Positions 29,800 through 30,694 of a stretch of 30,694 nucleotides of DNA are shown one piece after another. Origin of the DNA: UBA1425 sp051881715 (GTDB taxonomy: Bacteria > Bacillota > Clostridia > Oscillospirales > Acutalibacteraceae). The stretch spans positions 1-30,694 of the forward strand of contig JBJEQK010000152.1 in NCBI GenBank assembly GCA_051881715.1. Direction: 5' to 3'. Under the pieces are notes generated by a model. The model was given only the letters and a program-made list of their open reading frames with translations, ran no database searches and was not told the origin of the DNA. A program made the position numbers and the translations under genes. Numbering within the stretch: position 1 is the stretch's first letter; each line of letters begins with the position of its first letter.

Positions 29800-30694
29800 T
29801 TAAATTTGAATATCGACCGAAACACGTTCGACATCTTTATATTTTTCCAACAGCGGTTTAACATGGTTTTCCAAGAAGTATTCCGTCTGCTCCTTTGCCA
29901 TGCCGGTAAACCCGCCCTCGTTCAGAATTGTCTCCACCTCTTCTTGCGTGATTCCGAACCGCGGATCTGCCACGATGCGCGCCAAAAGGTCGTTGTCGCC
30001 GCCGTTGAGCTTGATCTGCTTGGCGGTATCGACGGAGTGCTGGCGGATTGCCTCGTGCAGTGCCTGACGATCGCCGCCCTTTTTGACGCAGTACATCATG
30101 ATGTTTTCCGTCGCCATAAAGGGAAGTTCCTCGTTGAGGTGACGTTTGATCACGTTGGGATATACCGTACCGCCGGAGATCACGTTGATATACAGAGAAA
30201 GCACCGCATCCGTGGCCAAGAACGCTTCAGGCACGGAGATGCGCTTGTTGGCGGAATCGTCCAGTGTGCGCTCAAACCACTGCGCAGAGGCTGTGATCGC
30301 AGGATTGAGCACATCCACCATGATATACCGGGACAGAGAGGCTATGCGCTCACTGCGCATGGGATTGCGCTTATACGCCATGGCGGAGGAGCCGATCTGA
30401 CCGGATTCAAAGGGTTCATCAAACTCTTTCAGGTGGGAAAGCAGACGAATGTCGTTGGAAAACTTCGTCGCACTCTGGGCAATGCCGCACAGCACGGACA
30501 GAACATTGTAGTCCGTCTTGCGGGAATAGGTCTGCCCGGAGACCGCTACACACGCCGAAAATCCCATCTTTTGCGCAATGCGGCGCTCCAGTTCCACAAC
30601 CTTGTTCATGTCGCCCGAGAACAGCTCCACAAAGCTCGCGCCGGTGCCGGTGGTTCCCTTGCAGCCGAGAAGCTTGAGGTTCCCCAGCTGGAAC
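29800..30694 (-). CDS. purB: Adenylosuccinate lyase (partial, N-terminus beyond the window)
   Basis: 297 residues of a fumarase-superfamily lyase are visible, reading in from the right edge with LGCKGTTGTGASFVELFSGD, the conserved substrate loop. The signature GSSAMAYKRNPMRSER contains the catalytic Ser loop. It cleaves adenylosuccinate to AMP and fumarate, and also acts earlier in purine synthesis. The start lies to the right of 30694, so length is unknown. It heads the minus-strand run as far as visible; whether other purine genes precede it cannot be seen. Confidence 0.95.
   Translation of the reverse strand, partial: FQLGNLKLLGCKGTTGTGASFVELFSGDMNKVVELERRIAQKMGFSACVAVSGQTYSRKTDYNVLSVLCGIAQSATKFSNDIRLLSHLKEFDEPFESGQIGSSAMAYKRNPMRSERIASLSRYIMVDVLNPAITASAQWFERTLDDSANKRISVPEAFLATDAVLSLYINVISGGTVYPNVIKRHLNEELPFMATENIMMYCVKKGGDRQALHEAIRQHSVDTAKQIKLNGGDNDLLARIVADPRFGITQEEVETILNEGGFTGMAKEQTEYFLENHVKPLLEKYKDVERVSVDIQI

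Overview
The window looks like a chromosomal segment of a spore-forming anaerobic member of the Clostridia, probably a gut-type Oscillospirales/Ruminococcaceae-like organism. The evidence is a sporulation/germination operon (a cortex-lytic enzyme resembling SleC and a GerA/SpoVAF-type membrane protein), an ethanolamine-utilisation gene (eutA) at the left edge, a secreted protein with a type I dockerin, a phenylacetate-CoA ligase paired with an ACT-domain protein, Gram-positive Shine-Dalgarno sequences and near-consensus sigma-A promoters. The taxonomic assignment is inference; no rRNA gene is present. No phage, transposase, CRISPR array or toxin-antitoxin pair was seen.

Layout. 1-2.0 kb (minus): partial eutA, an alpha/beta hydrolase and initiator tRNA-fMet. 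2.1-5.7 kb (minus): a three-gene spore operon, in order a 255-aa protein with a Carboxypeptidase-regulatory-like domain, a SpoIID/PG-binding (SleC-like) enzyme, then, after an intercistronic terminator-like hairpin, a SpoVAF-like GerA protein. 5.85-6.8 kb (minus): a GH130 phosphorylase. 7.0-8.1 kb (plus): ychF. 8.2-12.4 kb: an FGGY kinase (minus) divergent from a class III aminotransferase plus a class II aldolase with a decayed second copy of its own domain (plus), possibly an uncharacterised small catabolic pathway. 12.6-15.3 kb (plus): EamA transporter, Gfo/Idh/MocA oxidoreductase, and an alkaline-phosphatase-fold protein. 15.3-15.5 kb (minus): tRNA-Leu(UAA) and tRNA-Gly(CCC) behind a perfect TTGACA-17-TATAAT promoter, sharing a bidirectional terminator with the preceding genes.

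15.7-17.7 kb (plus): secreted PHP-phosphoesterase protein with a dockerin. 17.8-19.6 kb (plus): an overlapping WlbA-like oxidoreductase and WlbB-like acetyltransferase pair followed by a 57-aa membrane protein. 19.58-19.86 kb: a 279-bp gene-free element bounded by 21-bp inverted repeats (one mismatch) and packed with hairpins. 20-21.6 kb (plus): an acyl-CoA synthetase. 21.7-24.3 kb (plus): a GH127-like glycosidase and a secreted SGNH hydrolase. 24.4-30.7 kb (minus): a seven-gene run, purB (partial)-purA-carA-metallophosphoesterase-NUDIX-paaK-ACT, ending at a strong bidirectional terminator.

Points most worth a second look: the apparent splitting of a SleC-like enzyme into two coupled genes; the kinase/aminotransferase/duplicated-aldolase cluster; the structured repeat at 19.6-19.86 kb; the dockerin-bearing PHP protein; and carA in a purine operon without an adjacent carB. 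No wholly new defence or mobile system could be supported.
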